Source: Undaria pinnatifida
Taxonomy: Eukaryota; Sar; Phaeophyceae; Laminariales; Alariaceae
Direction of reading: 5' to 3'
Assembly: GCA_012845835.1 (NCBI GenBank)
Contig: JABAKD010000014.1
Span: 9,077,074-9,141,073 of the forward strand
DNA: 64,000 nucleotides
Shown: in pieces, positions 45,204-55,689 of the stretch
Layout: each line of letters starts with the position of its first letter
Numbering within the stretch: the stretch's first letter is position 1
Notes under the pieces: generated by a model
Told to the model about the DNA's origin: nothing
The model's database searches: none
The model's input: the letters and a program-made list of their open reading frames with translations, nothing else
Program-made: the position numbers and the translations under genes

Positions 45204-45409
45204 GGGGTTGTAACGAAGACCACTGATAGGGACAGCTTACGCTATACCTACAATGGGACCCGAAGGGTACGCCAGCTAGCGTTGGGCTGCGAAAGCATCT
45301 GAGTTAAATCGACACACGACGGGTATGAAAGTACGTGGAAGTGTGGTGAGCTAAAGCTTTACTCTTCCCCATCCGCCGGAGGATAAAAAAAAAAAGAAGA
45401 TTTTTTTTT
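45204..45409 (+). mobile_element. SINE3 insertion with 9-bp target duplication
   Basis: TTATCCATT occurs at both 45195-45203 and 45410-45418. The insert carries AACGAAGACCACTGATAGGG, CCAGCTAGCGTTGGGCTGCG, TTAAATCGACACACGACG and CATCCGCCGGAGGAT, and ends in A- and T-runs. Removing it restores the local reading frame of the RT pseudogene, which marks it as a later insertion. Same family as 8394, 20590 and 57633. Confidence 0.9.
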
Positions 45410-45556
45410 TTATCCATTATCGTCTCTAAGTTATCCCCTTCCACTCGTTTATATCCTGGATTATCCAACTCCTGCATCACCACCCTTTTATAGCATTTAC
45501 ACATGATACATAAGCAGTTCGCTGCTTCATCAACTTTTGTGATACAGTTATTAATA

Positions 45557-46320
45557 GGCCATTTCTTATGCAGTCGGATTTGTCAGTCGAAAACGGCCTT
45601 TTTTTACTCAAGCCCAAATCGGGCTTTTTCGACTCAACTTTTGTCGACTGAGAAATCCGACTGGCGGATCCAGTCCAAAAACTCGACTTTTTCGACTGGA
45701 TCCTCCAGTCGAAGAACTCAGTCGAAAAAAATTTACACGTGTTTTTTTAACCGATCGCATCGCCCATCCCACCACCAAACACACACCCACACGGCCACAC
45801 GGCCACACACCCATACCAGGTACCACACTGCAGTATCATACAAGGCGCTGACGCTGGCTTGGCTACCCCTGCTGTTGCTTCTCGCAGCAAGTCAGCGTGG
45901 CGCATTCCTAGTTCCGCTCGCCAGCAGCGTGTATCACACGACGGCAGCAGCGCGTGGTCTCGATCCCATGCTGCCAACAACGGCTGCGCCTGCTGTAGCT
46001 TCGGCGGCTCTCGGCTGAGTGCAACTCCACGAACGTCGTAGCTTTGGCGGCTTTCGGCTAAGCCCAAAGCCACCAACTCGCTGGGACGAAGGTTCGTCGA
46101 GCCGTTGCTCGCGGAGACAGCGCGAAGCACAGCTGCCAACCGATTTCGCCTGCTGTACAGCAGTACTCCCCCACACCAACCGCCTCTAGGAAGAGCACAA
46201 AAACTATAAAATCAACTCGACTGACGATAATAAGGACCAGAAGAATCCAGCGGTCGAAAAAAAGTCCAGCCGAAAAGGGCCGTTTTCGACTGGCGGAATC
46301 CGACTGCATAAGAAATGGCC
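45557..46320. mobile_element. MITE, PIF/Harbinger-like ends
   Basis: Ends GGCCATTTCTTATGCAGTCG and CGACTGCATAAGAAATGGCC are perfect inverted repeats. The arms continue with CAGTCGAAAACGGCC to about 43 bp each. The interior repeats GTCGAAAAA words. Flanks on the minus strand are TACTAA and TATTAA (6 bp, one mismatch; a 3-bp TAA/TAT reading is also possible). It splits the RT pseudogene between codons. GGCC tips and T/A-rich short duplications suggest Harbinger, not proven. No transposase inside. Confidence 0.8.
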
Positions 46321-46620
46321 TTAGTATCTATTTTATTTTTTGCTTGTTCGAAAGCTTTCTTAGCTGCACAAAAATCAATGTTACCCGCGGTAGGGCGTGT
46401 TTGTCTTTTTTCTTCTACAGATTCCAGACATTTCTTTATTTCATTGTATAAGGCAATAGTCCAGTCTGTGAGATCAACATATTAATAGTTAACTCCTAGT
46501 TCTACACTAATGCTTGACACAAATTTATCTATAATCTCTAATAAATACGATTGTATTCTACAAACGATACGATGTGTTTTATCTCCGGGGCACAATCTGG
46601 TCTAGAACCTGCTTGTGGTT

Positions 46621-47137
46621 TCAATACAGTATAAAAGGAAGCAGTACAGCAATACCGCAGGTATATTTCGCGAGAACTCTGTCCGAAAACAATCTGAAAT
46701 TCGGGTTTCTTAGTACACCTGTAGGGGTTGTCGGTCCGATTCTGCCCGTCTGGTTCTGCAATCCCAAATTCCATCTCATTTTCGGATTCGGATACGCTAC
46801 CCTGTTATAAGAGATGACCTTGTTCAGGGTGCTTACGTTCGGGGTGGTGTTTTGGTTTCCGATCATGAGCTGCCATGTGAGCAGAACTTGCCCCTCCGGT
46901 ATGATGCCTGACCGGGTACGCAACTGGAACATTAACATTTCGATTTGGGTGATAAAAAGCCCGGGTCGAAGCGTCATTGCGGCCGATATCTCTACGTAAG
47001 ACGAAAACGTTACAATTTTAATATACCACACAGCTCTGGCTGCTGGCCATATCCGTGTCGCGCTCTGCTGCTCCATGTGATACTTCACTGCAGCTGCTTC
47101 CATGTACGTACGGAGTATCTCTCGCAGCAAGAGACAG
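46621..47137 (-). CDS. Unidentified ~170-codon open frame
   Basis: Uninterrupted on the minus strand, beginning after an acceptor-like TTGTTGTTCAG at about 47137. It reads REILRTYMEAAAVKYHMEQQ near the start and ends in LPFILY and a stop at 46621. Length and composition favour coding, but no family is recognised. The upstream exon at 47318-47240 does not join in frame. Confidence 0.35.
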
Positions 47138-47239
47138 GCTGAACAACAAGCCTAGGTCCCTAAAAACCGATTAGAAACGGCCGGGCTGCACGCAAGCTAG
47201 GGCCGAACTATAAATAGGCTACCAGATCAAAACACACAC

Positions 47240-47318
47240 CTGATATTCTTGCAGAGTAGCCTCCCCTTCCTCAGCGTCGCCAACGAAGAGGGCCGGGCGC
47301 TCCATCGACAGCGCACCT
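47240..47318 (-). CDS. Candidate internal exon
   Basis: 79 nt between acceptor TTGTGTTTCAG and donor CAG|GTGTGT. It reads GALSMERPALFVGDAEEGEA to EYQ in the frame with phase 0 at its end. Acidic, coding-like, family unknown. Confidence 0.4.
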
Positions 47319-47432
47319 CTGAAACACAAGAGCGAGAAAATTAAAACAGAAAATCAAGGACTTCCATTATATGTTGAGGCATTACGCATGCGGGCCCATT
47401 TAGTTCTTAAGATTTTGGAGGCTGATTTTCAG

Positions 47433-47801
47433 TTTGCGCCCCAATCCTGAGGAGAGCAAGAGACACAAGTGCTGCTGAGGGACTCTGCGTCCTGCAAGAG
47501 AATTCTGGCGGGGTGGGCGGTGCTAGTGTGATGGCAAAGCTCTCCGACGAGATAGATGACACGGTGCGTGAGATAGATTGCGTGAAGGCGGCGCTGATGG
47601 GCAGCGACGGAGATGGCGCTGAGCCTAGGGGATTCCTGGGACTGACTTCCGCGAAGGACCGCGCACCATTGCTTGAGCTGTTGCGCCTGTCCATGCAGCA
47701 GCTGGATAGGCTCCGGGAGAAAGAGATTGCGCTCATCAGGTCTGCTACGGCAACGGCCTCGGCTAGCGCTGCTGAGCAAGCCAGAAAAATATATTCACCA
47801 G
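47433..47801 (+). CDS. Candidate exon, acidic helical protein
   Basis: A 369-nt open segment from acceptor GATTTTCAG to a strong donor CCAG|GTGAGA. It reads CAPILRRARDTSAAEGLCVL, then MAKLSDEIDDTVREIDCVKA, FLGLTSAKDRAPLLELLRLS and MQQLDRLREKEIALIRSA. Charged, leucine-rich helices suggest a coiled coil. Enters with two bases of a codon and leaves one base. Without splicing the frame stops at 47836. No family assigned. Confidence 0.5.
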
Positions 47802-48454
47802 GTGAGAACCTACCGCAGGGGACCTGTTTCGTATGACGAACAACTTGTCACATGCCAGCGTTATCTGTGCTGCGTGATGGGATGGGTCTCGTTACCCCGA
47901 CGGCCTGCGTTGCTATCGTGCACGCAGCCGGTGGGTCTGCCAGCTACAAAGGGTGGCCCTCGATTGCGCAGGCATTGCTGCGACCAACGGTAGTCATTGT
48001 GAATTGTGGGTGTGGATGCTGTGTTATTAATTGTCCGACGATTTTGTTCAACAGTTGCAGTACGCTTCATGGCTTTGTTTTGCACGTGCTCAAGTGTATG
48101 ATCATCAGCCCAAACAAAGAACTCGATCTCAACAAACCAACCACTAGCCCAAAAATTGAAAAATACACGAAAATACAACACACGTACGTGGACGGCTTAC
48201 GTTCGCCGTGCTCGTCCTTGACCTATGATATGATACCAGCTAATATACTCGTAGCTTGCACCCCGTTAAAGGTTTAACACTCTCGTAGTTTGCCAGCGAG
48301 TCTACAGAATGTAAAGAAATACACTCGATGCTCTCTTCAGCAGTCAGCAAATGCGCGATAACACTGAAGAACTTGGTTAAGAAATCTTGGCTCGACTTTG
48401 TAAGGACCTTCAGGAAACCGTTTTTTTATACTGAAATTATTACTGATGTGGGAG
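47802..48454. other. No confident gene
   Basis: A 141-codon plus-strand frame (47852-48277) overlaps a 106-codon minus-strand frame. Neither has supporting splice or family signals. The plus frame might be intron or 3' part of the upstream exon's gene. Confidence 0.3.
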
Positions 48455-48466
48455 CGGGATGGCCTG

Positions 48467-48580
48467 CCAGCCATTGTTGTTGTTTTCACATTAGCTCGCA
48501 TAATCAAGTCCGTGGTGACAGGACAAGCTCCAGTCACCCTGGAGCTGAGGAATACCCCAGGGAAAAAACACAAACAAACC
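48467..48580 (+). repeat. R7 dispersed block
   Basis: GTTGTTGTTTTCACATTAGC, TAATCAAGTCCGTGGT and CCAGTCACCCTGGAGCTGAG match the inverted block at 44497-44615. Confidence 0.75.
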
Positions 48581-48590
48581 AAAGGTGGTG

Positions 48591-49719
48591 CAGTAGTGGC
48601 TACGGTTTTAGAGAAAAAATGGAAGAGAAAGTACGGGTTTAACCCCTTTAGAGCCCCCGAAGCCCTCCCTATACTAAATCCGAGTAATTTTGTCCCCAAA
48701 AACGGGTTCCCAGTTGTAGAGGGGTCAAGAGACTTTTTGGGCTGGTACCGATCAAACTCGATTCAAGAGAATGTTTGGGCTGTTGCAGTGAAATTCTCTT
48801 GAATCGTAACCCCGCCGTACTCAGAGGTAGCAAAAACGTTCGGTGAACTCGAGGACGTCGCAGAGAAGTGCCACATGCCCGACGTATCCTACCACCTTCG
48901 CAAGGCTAAGCTAGCTTGGATGAGTGCCCACGGGTCGAGGGAAACAAAGCAGATGTGCATGAGACTTTTTTTAGTAGCGTTTCACCAGGGAGGCCGATCG
49001 AGACGAGTCGTCGGTTTGCTGCGCTTCGGTCGATTTTTAGCGCGTTCGTTATTAGCACGTACAGTCAGTAGTATCTCGTTTTTTCTTTCGCTTTTTCTAG
49101 GTTCGTTTTATTTGGGCTGGAATGCATGGGCCACCTTGTTGTGGGTGGCGGGTGGGTAGGTTTAGGGTAGGCGGGTTAGTGTTGGAGCGAGCAGGGCGTC
49201 CGTGGTTCCATGAGTCCGTCGGCCCTCGGGTTTGTGCCGTGGAAGAGATGTGAAAGATAGAAACACCAACTTACTGATGTGAACAGGTGCGGTAGGAACA
49301 TCACCCGCACTCGAAAATATACCACACGATATCAAGGACGAAGAGGTGTGCAACACCATGCAGCTGTAGTCCGTGCACCGGTACAGTACGATTCTCGGTG
49401 GGTACAGCAGTACGTACATGTGTACGTCAACAACGGATGATGAGCAAGTGTTTGGAGCTAGCTCGGCCTGGGGGTACCTAGCTGACATAAGTAACACGAT
49501 ATTTATGCCTGCAACAAGCTCCGACGGCGGTGTACGCGGTGAACCTTATCTTGAACAGCCTTATCGAATATGGCTACGATTTAAGAGAATATTCTCTTCA
49601 ATCGTGTCCATGTAGATGAGAGAACATTGTCTTGAATAGTTATTAGAGAAATACCAGGTACGGATTTAAGAGAATATTCTGGCCGGTTCCAGCACTCTCT
49701 TAAACCGTAGCCACTACTG
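48591..49719. mobile_element. Mariner-like non-autonomous element D, copy 1
   Basis: Ends CAGTAGTGGCTACGGTTTTA and TAAACCGTAGCCACTACTG are inverted, with TA after the right end. About 1.1 kb shared with 51056-52259 and 54159-55185. A near-perfect 30-bp palindrome (ACGATTTAAGAGAA and its partner) lies at 49576-49605. It contains an inverted R5 copy at 48641-48725 that the other copies lack. Open frames such as MPDVSYHLRKAKLAWMSAHG are shared by copies but do not resemble a DDE transposase. Confidence 0.8.
48641..48725 (-). repeat. R5 copy inside element D copy 1
   Basis: TTAACCCCTTTAGAGCCCCC, CCTATACTAAATCC, AATTTTGTCCCCAAAAACGG and GTTGTAGAGGGGT. Absent from D copies 2 and 3, where the flanking GTACGGGTTTA joins AGAGACTTTTTGGG directly, so a later insertion. 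The TTAA and CCC tip is piggyBac-like. Confidence 0.75.
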
Positions 49720-49739
49720 TAGACCCAGATAGCCCACTC

Positions 49740-50040
49740 CATACGTTAACTCACACTACAACACTCATCAATTGTTTGATGCATACTGAATTCCACAGAT
49801 GTATGGTTTTGCCCCCTTTAATGCGGGTTATACAGTTTCCGTGCGCAGAGCAAGGCTGAACGTCTTAGTCCTGTTGACCCTGACATTGGCAGGGGAGTCA
49901 CCGACCTGTATCCTTCACGAGGGTACACCCCCCGTAACACGCGCGATTGAAGTACACAGTATCACACGCAGCTTGCAAAGCTGAGTTTTCATAAAAATAT
50001 CCTGTTTGGTCGATCTCACAGCTGAATTGTTTTTTTTCCT
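49740..50040 (+). repeat. R1 copy in flank F
   Basis: R1 with GTGCGCAGAGCAAGGCTGAA, TTGACCCTGACATTGGC, ACCGACCTGTATCCTTCACG and CAGCTTGCAAAGCTGAG. Almost identical to 52272-52570. Confidence 0.85.
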
Positions 50041-50265
50041 CTACATAATAGACGGGATGCGCAAAACAATGAATAAAAAGATGTCAACCGCAACGACAAT
50101 CGGACCTATCTGGACGAGTACAGCAGTGGTGCAGTGCAAGTACGAGCACCGTTGTGTTTCGTTGCACTTTCGTGTTTGGTTTGATGGAAGTTGACCGATA
50201 CCAATTTGGCACTCTTATGATACCATAGGTCGTTGTATGCATATGATAATACTTATGATGGTTAG

Positions 50266-50570
50266 CCGATCGCCCCGGTGGCGTATCAGATTATCTTTGA
50301 GCCTGGTATAGGTCAGTTTCGTTAGTTCGAATCCCCCCGAGTGCATACTCGTATAAATTCGTTGGAACCTTTTCTTGTGCAAAAGTTGACTTGCGGAAAG
50401 CGCGAGAGCGTGAGTTAGCAACACTCGATGAAAAATGGACTAGCAGTGGGATTGCTGAACTCTATGCGCGATAAAAAATGAAGACAAGAACCGGGGGGAA
50501 GGGACGACACCTGTGACCACGGCTTGTCCAGAAGCTGGAAAGTACAAGTGTGATGACAAAAAAAAAAAAT
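50266..50570 (+). mobile_element. SINE1 copy b, full length, with empty-site evidence
   Basis: Starts ATCGCCCCGGTGGCGTATCA, with a B-box-like AGTTCGAATCC at about 50315. It continues through GACTTGCGGAAAGCGCGAG, GGGATTGCTGAACTCTATGC and TGACCACGGCTTGTCCAG to an A-run at 50558-50569. The duplicate flank F copy 2 (near 52795-52825) has no such insert, so it was inserted after the duplication. Confidence 0.9.
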
Positions 50571-51055
50571 GACGCAACAGTCAAGTACGTTTACAAAACG
50601 AAGTGCGTGTAGAAAACGTACCACAATCGAACGAAATCGTTTATATTACGAATATCCTTGGGCTACATACAGCTAAATAAGTAGCCATAACGACCACTTC
50701 TTGGTGTGTCTAATGATAGTACGCACGTACCCGTGGTATCATACGAGGCCGGAGCAACAATTGCTTGTCTGCTGCCGGTTCGCTTACGGGGAGCTACTCT
50801 CTGGAGTTGTGCTACCACGTACTCGTACATGTACGTTAGTTTTTTTTCTGATTTGCACGTAAATGTAATGGCGATGTATGCATGGCAGGACTGCCCCTGC
50901 CGACCTCGAGCCGACACCGAGCAGGCAGCCGACACCGAGCAGACCTCGAGCCTTTTGAAGGGTTAGGGTCAAGGTCAGGTCTGGGGTCGGGTTGGTCTGG
51001 GCATCACAAACGGCGTTTGGTGCGGACCGGCACATGGGGAGCCGCCATACACATG

Positions 51056-52259
51056 CAGTAGGGGCCACGGTTTAAGAGAAAGTACGGGTTTAAGAGACTT
51101 TTTGGGCTGGCACCGATCAAAATCGATCCAAGAGAATGTGTGGGCTGTTTCAGTGAAATTCTCGTGAATCGTAACCCCGCCGTACTCAGGGGTATTAATA
51201 GCAAAAACAGTGACTCGAGGACATCGCAGAGAAGTGCCACATGCCCGACGTATCTTACCACCTTCGCAAGGCTAAGCTAGCTTGGATGAGAGCCCACGGG
51301 TCGAGGGAAACGAAGCAGACGTTCATGAGAGACTTTTTCCAGTAGCGTTTCACCAGGGAGGCCGAGAGAGACAAGTCGTCGGTTTGCTGCGCTTCGGTTT
51401 ATTTTTAGCCCGTACAGTCAGTAGTATCTCGTTTTTTTTCGCTTTTTCTAGGTTCGTTTTATTTGGGCTGGAATGCATGGGACACTTTGTTGTGGGTGGC
51501 GGGTGGGTAAGTTTAGGGTCGGCGGGTTGGTGTTGGCGTGAGAGGGGCGTCCTGGTTCCATGAGTCCGTCGGCCCTCGGGTTTGTGCCGTAAAAGAGATT
51601 TCGAAGATATAAGCGCCAACTTACTGATGTGAGCAGGTGCGGTAAGGACATTACCCGCACTCGACAATATACCACACGATATGAATAACGAAGAGGTGTG
51701 CAACACCATGCAACAGTATTATTAGTCCGTGTACCGGTACAGTACGATTCTCGGTGGGTACAGCAGTACGTACATGTGTACGTCAACAACGGATGATGAG
51801 CAAGTGTTTGGAGCCAGGTCGGCCAGGGGGCCTGGGGGTACCTAGCTGCCTTTTGTAACATGATATTTATGCCTGTAACAAGCTCCGACGGCGGTGTACG
51901 CGGTGAACCTCATCTTGAACAGCCTAACCGAATTTGGCTACGATTCGAGAGAATATTCTCTTCAATCGTTTCTACAGATAAGAGAATCTTAAAAAAAATG
52001 AAAATACACTCCAGCTGTGAGATCGAAGATTTCGTCGAAACTCATCTTTGCAAGCTGTGTGTGATACTCCGATCGCGCGTTTACGAGTTGTGTGTCCTCA
52101 CTAAGGATATAGGTCGGCGACTCCCCTTACAACTACAGTGTAGCTATCAGGGTCAACAGGGCGATTTTAAGAGAATATTGTCTTCGTCATTAGAGAAATA
52201 CGGATTTAAGATACCATTCTGGCCGGTTCCAGCACTCTCTTAAACCATAGCCACTTCTG
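51056..52259. mobile_element. Mariner-like element D, copy 2
   Basis: Starts CAGTAGGGGCCACGGTTTAA and ends TAAACCATAGCCACTTCTG, followed by TA. It holds the palindrome at 51939-51968 and an R1 copy at 51990-52165 that the other D copies lack. Confidence 0.8.
51990..52165 (-). repeat. R1 copy nested in D copy 2
   Basis: GAAAATACACTCCAGCTGTG to TATCAGGGTCAACAGGG. Truncated at the far end and absent from D copies 1 and 3. Confidence 0.85.
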
Positions 52260-54158
52260 TAGACCCAGGTAGCCCACTCCATACGTTAACTCACACTACA
52301 ACAATTATCAATTGTTTGATGCATACTGAAATCCACAGATGTATGGTTTTGTCCCCTTTAAAGCGGGTTATACAGTTGCCGTGCGCAGAACAAGGCTGAA
52401 CGTCTTGGTCCTGTTGACCCTGGCATTGGCAGGGGAGTCACCGACCTGTATCCTTCACGAGGGTACACCCCCCGTAACACGCGCGATTGAAGTACACAGT
52501 ATCACACGCAGCTTGCAAAGCTGAGTTTTCATAAAAATATCCTGTTTGGTCGATCTCACAGCTGAATTGTTTTTTTTCCTCTACATAATAGACGGGATGC
52601 GCAAAACAATGAATAAAAAGATGTCAACCGCAACGACAATCGGACCTATCTGGACGAGTACAGCAGTGGTGCAGTGCAAGTACGAGCACCGTTGTGTTTC
52701 GTTGCACTTTCGTGTTTGGTTTGATGGAAGAACTTAACCAGTTGACCGATACCAATTTGGCACTCTTATGATACCATAGTTCGTTGTATACACATGATAA
52801 TATGGCTCAACAGGCGAGTACGTTGACAAAACGAAGTGCGTGTAGAAAACGTACCACAATCGAACGAAATCGTTTATATTACGAATATCGTTGGGCTACA
52901 TACAGCTATAGATTTTTTTCCTTTCTTTCCCCCTTGCATGTCCATTTTGGCTCATGCTCGGGGTATGTTTCTATCTCCCGTGCTTTGGCTCCCCTTTTTA
53001 TTTATTTATTTATTTATTTTGTCTTGGTTTCTTTCGTTGTTTCTCTCTTTTACAAGGTATTTTGGTTTAATGAGAAGAACACAAAGGGGGGAGGGGGGGA
53101 AACAGGAGGAGTAGAAGGAAAGCCGTCCAAGGGAATGGGGGCAGGGGGGGCAACAGGAGGAATAGAAGGGAGACACGGTGGACGAAGGCAGGAAGGAGAT
53201 GGCAGACAGGGTAGCAAGGTACCAGGCCGACTAGTAGGTACATAGCACTTTTCGTCATTTTCTGGGGTATTTTTTTCCCCTCTGTTCCCTCCTTGCGTGT
53301 CCAGGTTTTTGGCTCGTGTTCGGATTATCTTATTTTGGTTTTACTTTAATTTATTTTATTTCATTTTATTGTGTTTCTTTTCCGAGCTTTGGCTCTCCTC
53401 TCCGGTTGGGTTGTTTCTTCGATTTCCCCTTCGTTTTGTTTGTTTCATTTTTTGTTTTATTTTCATCTTTGTTTTTATTTGTTTTCTTATTTTGTTTTTG
53501 TTTTTTGTTTTTGTTTTTGTTTTTGTTCATTTCGTATTTCTCTCTTCCAATGTATTTCTGTTGCTGACGTATGTATGTTGTGCCTGTCGTACCCAGTACT
53601 AGGGCATGACATTGCGTTGTCGAATGCATTACGATGCATTATCTCTGTGTCGTGGCTTGTGACCACAGAGCTGATCTTTCTAGGGTGAAGAATCAGTACG
53701 GACAATGGGTGTGCTGGATGTCGACGAGTAGAAAAACGGTTTAATGTGAAGAACACACACACACACACACACACATAGCAGCCATAACGACCACTTCTTG
53801 GTGTATCTAATATAGTACGCATGTACCCGTGGTATCATACGAGGCCGGAGCAACAACTGCTTGTCTGCTGCCGGTGCGCTTACGGGGAGCTACTCTCTGG
53901 AGCTGTGCTACCCTGTACCGTTTAATTGCACGTACGTGTAAGTTTTTTTTCTGATTTGCACGTAAATGTAATGGCGATGTCTGTATGGCATGACTGCCCC
54001 TGCCGACCTCGAGCCGACACCGAGCAGGCAGCCGACACCGAGCAGACCTCGAGCCTTTTGAAGGGTTAGGGTCAAGGTCAGGTCTGGGGTCGGGTTGGTC
54101 TGGGCATCACAAACGGCGTTTGGTGCGGACCGGCACATGGGGAGCCGCCATACATATA
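52260..54158. repeat. Flank F, copy 2
   Basis: Second copy of the F segment, with its own R1 (about 52272-52570) and the R6 insertion at 52912-53774. It ends in GCCGCCATACATATA before D copy 3. Confidence 0.85.
52912..53774 (-). mobile_element. R6 insertion, 863 bp, with empty sites
   Basis: Flanked by ATAG at 52908-52911 and 53775-53778. The F copy at about 50660 and the inverted copy near 56190 lack it, which defines its ends. On the minus strand it runs from a (GT)n start to an A-rich end, which suggests a retroposon. It contains GT- and T-rich stretches and CTTGTGACCACAGAGCTGA, shared with 35570-35925. Confidence 0.75.
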
Positions 54159-55185
54159 CAGTAGTGGCCACGGTTTAAGAGAAAGTACGGGTTTAAGAGA
54201 CTTTTTGGGCTGGTACCGATCAAAATCGATTCAAGAGAATGTTTGGGCTGTTTCAGTGAAATTCTCTTGAATCGTAACCCCGCCGTACTCAGAGGTAGCA
54301 AAAACGTTCGGTGAACTCGCGGACGTCGCAGAGAAGTGCCACATGCCCGACGTATCCTACCACCTTCGCAAGGCTAAGCTAGCTTGGATGAGTGCCCACG
54401 GGTCGAGGGAAACGAAGCAGACGTGCATGAGAGACTTTTTTCTGGAGCGTTTCACCAGGGAGGCCGATAGAAACGAGTCGTCGGTTTGCTGCGCTTCGGT
54501 TGATTTTTAGCGCGTTCGTTCTTTGGCACGTACAGTCAGTAGTATCTCGTTTTTTTTTTTCGCTTTTTCTAGGTTCGTTTTATTTGGGCTGGAATGCATG
54601 GGACACTTTGTTGTGGGTGGCGGGTGGGTAGGTTTAGGGTAGACAGGTTAGTGTTGGAGTGAGCAGGGCGTCCGTGGTTCCATGAGTCCGTCGGCCCTCG
54701 GGTTTGTGCCGCGGAAGAGATGAGCAAGATTAATAACACCAACTTACTGATGTGAACAGGTGCGGTAGGAACATCACCCGCACTCGAAAATATACCACAC
54801 GATATCAAGGACGAAGAGGTGTGCAACACCATGCAGCCGTAGTCCGTGCACCGGTACAGTACGATTCTCGGTGGGTACAGCAGTACGTACATGTGTACGT
54901 CAAGAACGGATGATGAGCAAGTGTTTGGAGCCAGCTCGGCCTGGGGGTACCTAGCTGACATGAGTGACACGATATTAATGCCTGCGACAAGCTCCGACGG
55001 CGGCGTACGCGGTGAACCTTATCTTGCACAGCCTAATCGAATCTGGCTACGATTTAAGAGAATATTGTTCTCAATCGTGTCCATGTATACAAGATAATAT
55101 TCTTTTGGATAGGTACTAGAGGAATACGGATTTAAGAGAATATTCTGGCCGGTTGCGGCACTCTCTTAAACCGTAGCCACTACTG
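54159..55185. mobile_element. Mariner-like element D, copy 3 (cleanest)
   Basis: Ends CAGTAGTGGCCACGGTTTAA and TTAAACCGTAGCCACTACTG, with TA on both outer sides as for Tc1/mariner insertions. 1027 bp. A segment reading AEKCHMPDVSYHLRKAKLAW to READRNESSVCC (about 54327-54510) is open but is not a recognisable transposase. The palindromic TTAAGAGAATATT block is at 55048-55077. Confidence 0.8.
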
Positions 55186-55209
55186 TATATATATATATAT
55201 ATATATATT
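55185..55209. repeat. (TA)n microsatellite at the D copy 3 edge
   Basis: Dinucleotide run adjoining the right end. It obscures any longer duplication. Confidence 0.9.
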
Positions 55210-55437
55210 TTTTAGGGTTATTTTTACGAGGCAGTACAACAGGTTACTTACGTCACTGATTTTCGTAGAGTTTTGTAGAAGAGTTGTATACCCTTCACGG
55301 GGAACGACCCGCCGCAATTTTCAATTTTCAGGCACGGGCGTCGTAGCTGCGCTACAACCTGTCAAATAACTCGGGAAGGAGGGGCGATCATTGATATTTG
55401 TACTGTGGTTTTTGATTATATTGCTCTTGTTTCACTG

Positions 55438-55617
55438 CATGTCCGCGGGTCGTCACTCTGACAGCACTCCAGACAGCGGGCGCGTTCGTCTATACTCACG
55501 ATTACCCTGCGGTTCGTACGATGCAGGCAGCCCAATCGCTGTAGTTTGTAGCCGCGAGTTGGTTAGTTGTGGGAACGGGGGAACTCTATTTGTAGTTGAG
55601 TGGATACCCGCGGCCAT
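55438..55617 (+). CDS. Candidate first exon, unidentified
   Basis: ATG at 55438 opens MSAGRHSDSTPDSGRVRLYS, continues SYDAGSPIAVVCSRELVSCG and GGTLFVVEW, and ends at a near-consensus donor GGCCAT|GTGAGT. Composition is coding-like. The G-G-T-L-x-V-x-x-W pattern is reminiscent of a beta-propeller strand, but that is a guess. Confidence 0.4.
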
Positions 55618-55689
55618 GTGAGTTCAGTTTGCACATTGGACCTTTTCACTCGTGCGCCTTTTTCCGTATCGTGCGTTTTTAGGCGGGAA

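Larger units (their letters stand above)
42830..46565 (-). pseudogene. Reverse transcriptase pseudogene (Penelope-like or virus-like RT lineage)
   Basis: Read on the minus strand from about 46565. An N-terminal helical part reads DLTDWTIALYNEIKKCLESV. Then come RYLMPKLHK (near 45060), FRGITSCCRTITEG, motif A FVAMYPNIP (44769-44743), motif B GIFMGTAPAPDLAN (near 43570-43530), motif C KRFIDDIV (43399-43374), then KMYDKRD (near 43135), YRRYPHI and a C-terminal AAKLMKDMINNRYNRVKMR...NF before a stop at 42832-42830. The order PKLHK, GxxMGTxPAPxLA, FIDDI, YDKRD and a Lys/Arg-rich tail fits one known RT lineage; the exact clade needs a tree. It is broken by frameshifts, stops, SINE3 at 45204-45409, a MITE at 45557-46320, and about 1 kb between motifs A and B. 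Confidence 0.75.
49720..51055. repeat. Flank F, copy 1 (segmental duplication)
   Basis: Shared with 52260-54158 and, inverted, with 55816-56880. It begins with GACCCAGATAGCCCACTCC, runs through an R1 copy (about 49740-50040) and ends with CATGGGGAGCCGCCATACA. Interrupted by SINE1 at 50266-50570. Confidence 0.85.

Noticed and set aside
48875-49615. Frames in element D as a transposase
   Set aside because: They are shared by the copies only because the DNA is duplicated. No DDE/D triad or helix-turn-helix pattern was seen.
53297-53688. Hydrophobic 80-105-codon frames that look like membrane proteins
   Set aside because: They come from T-rich GTTTTT and TTTAT simple sequence inside the R6 insertion.
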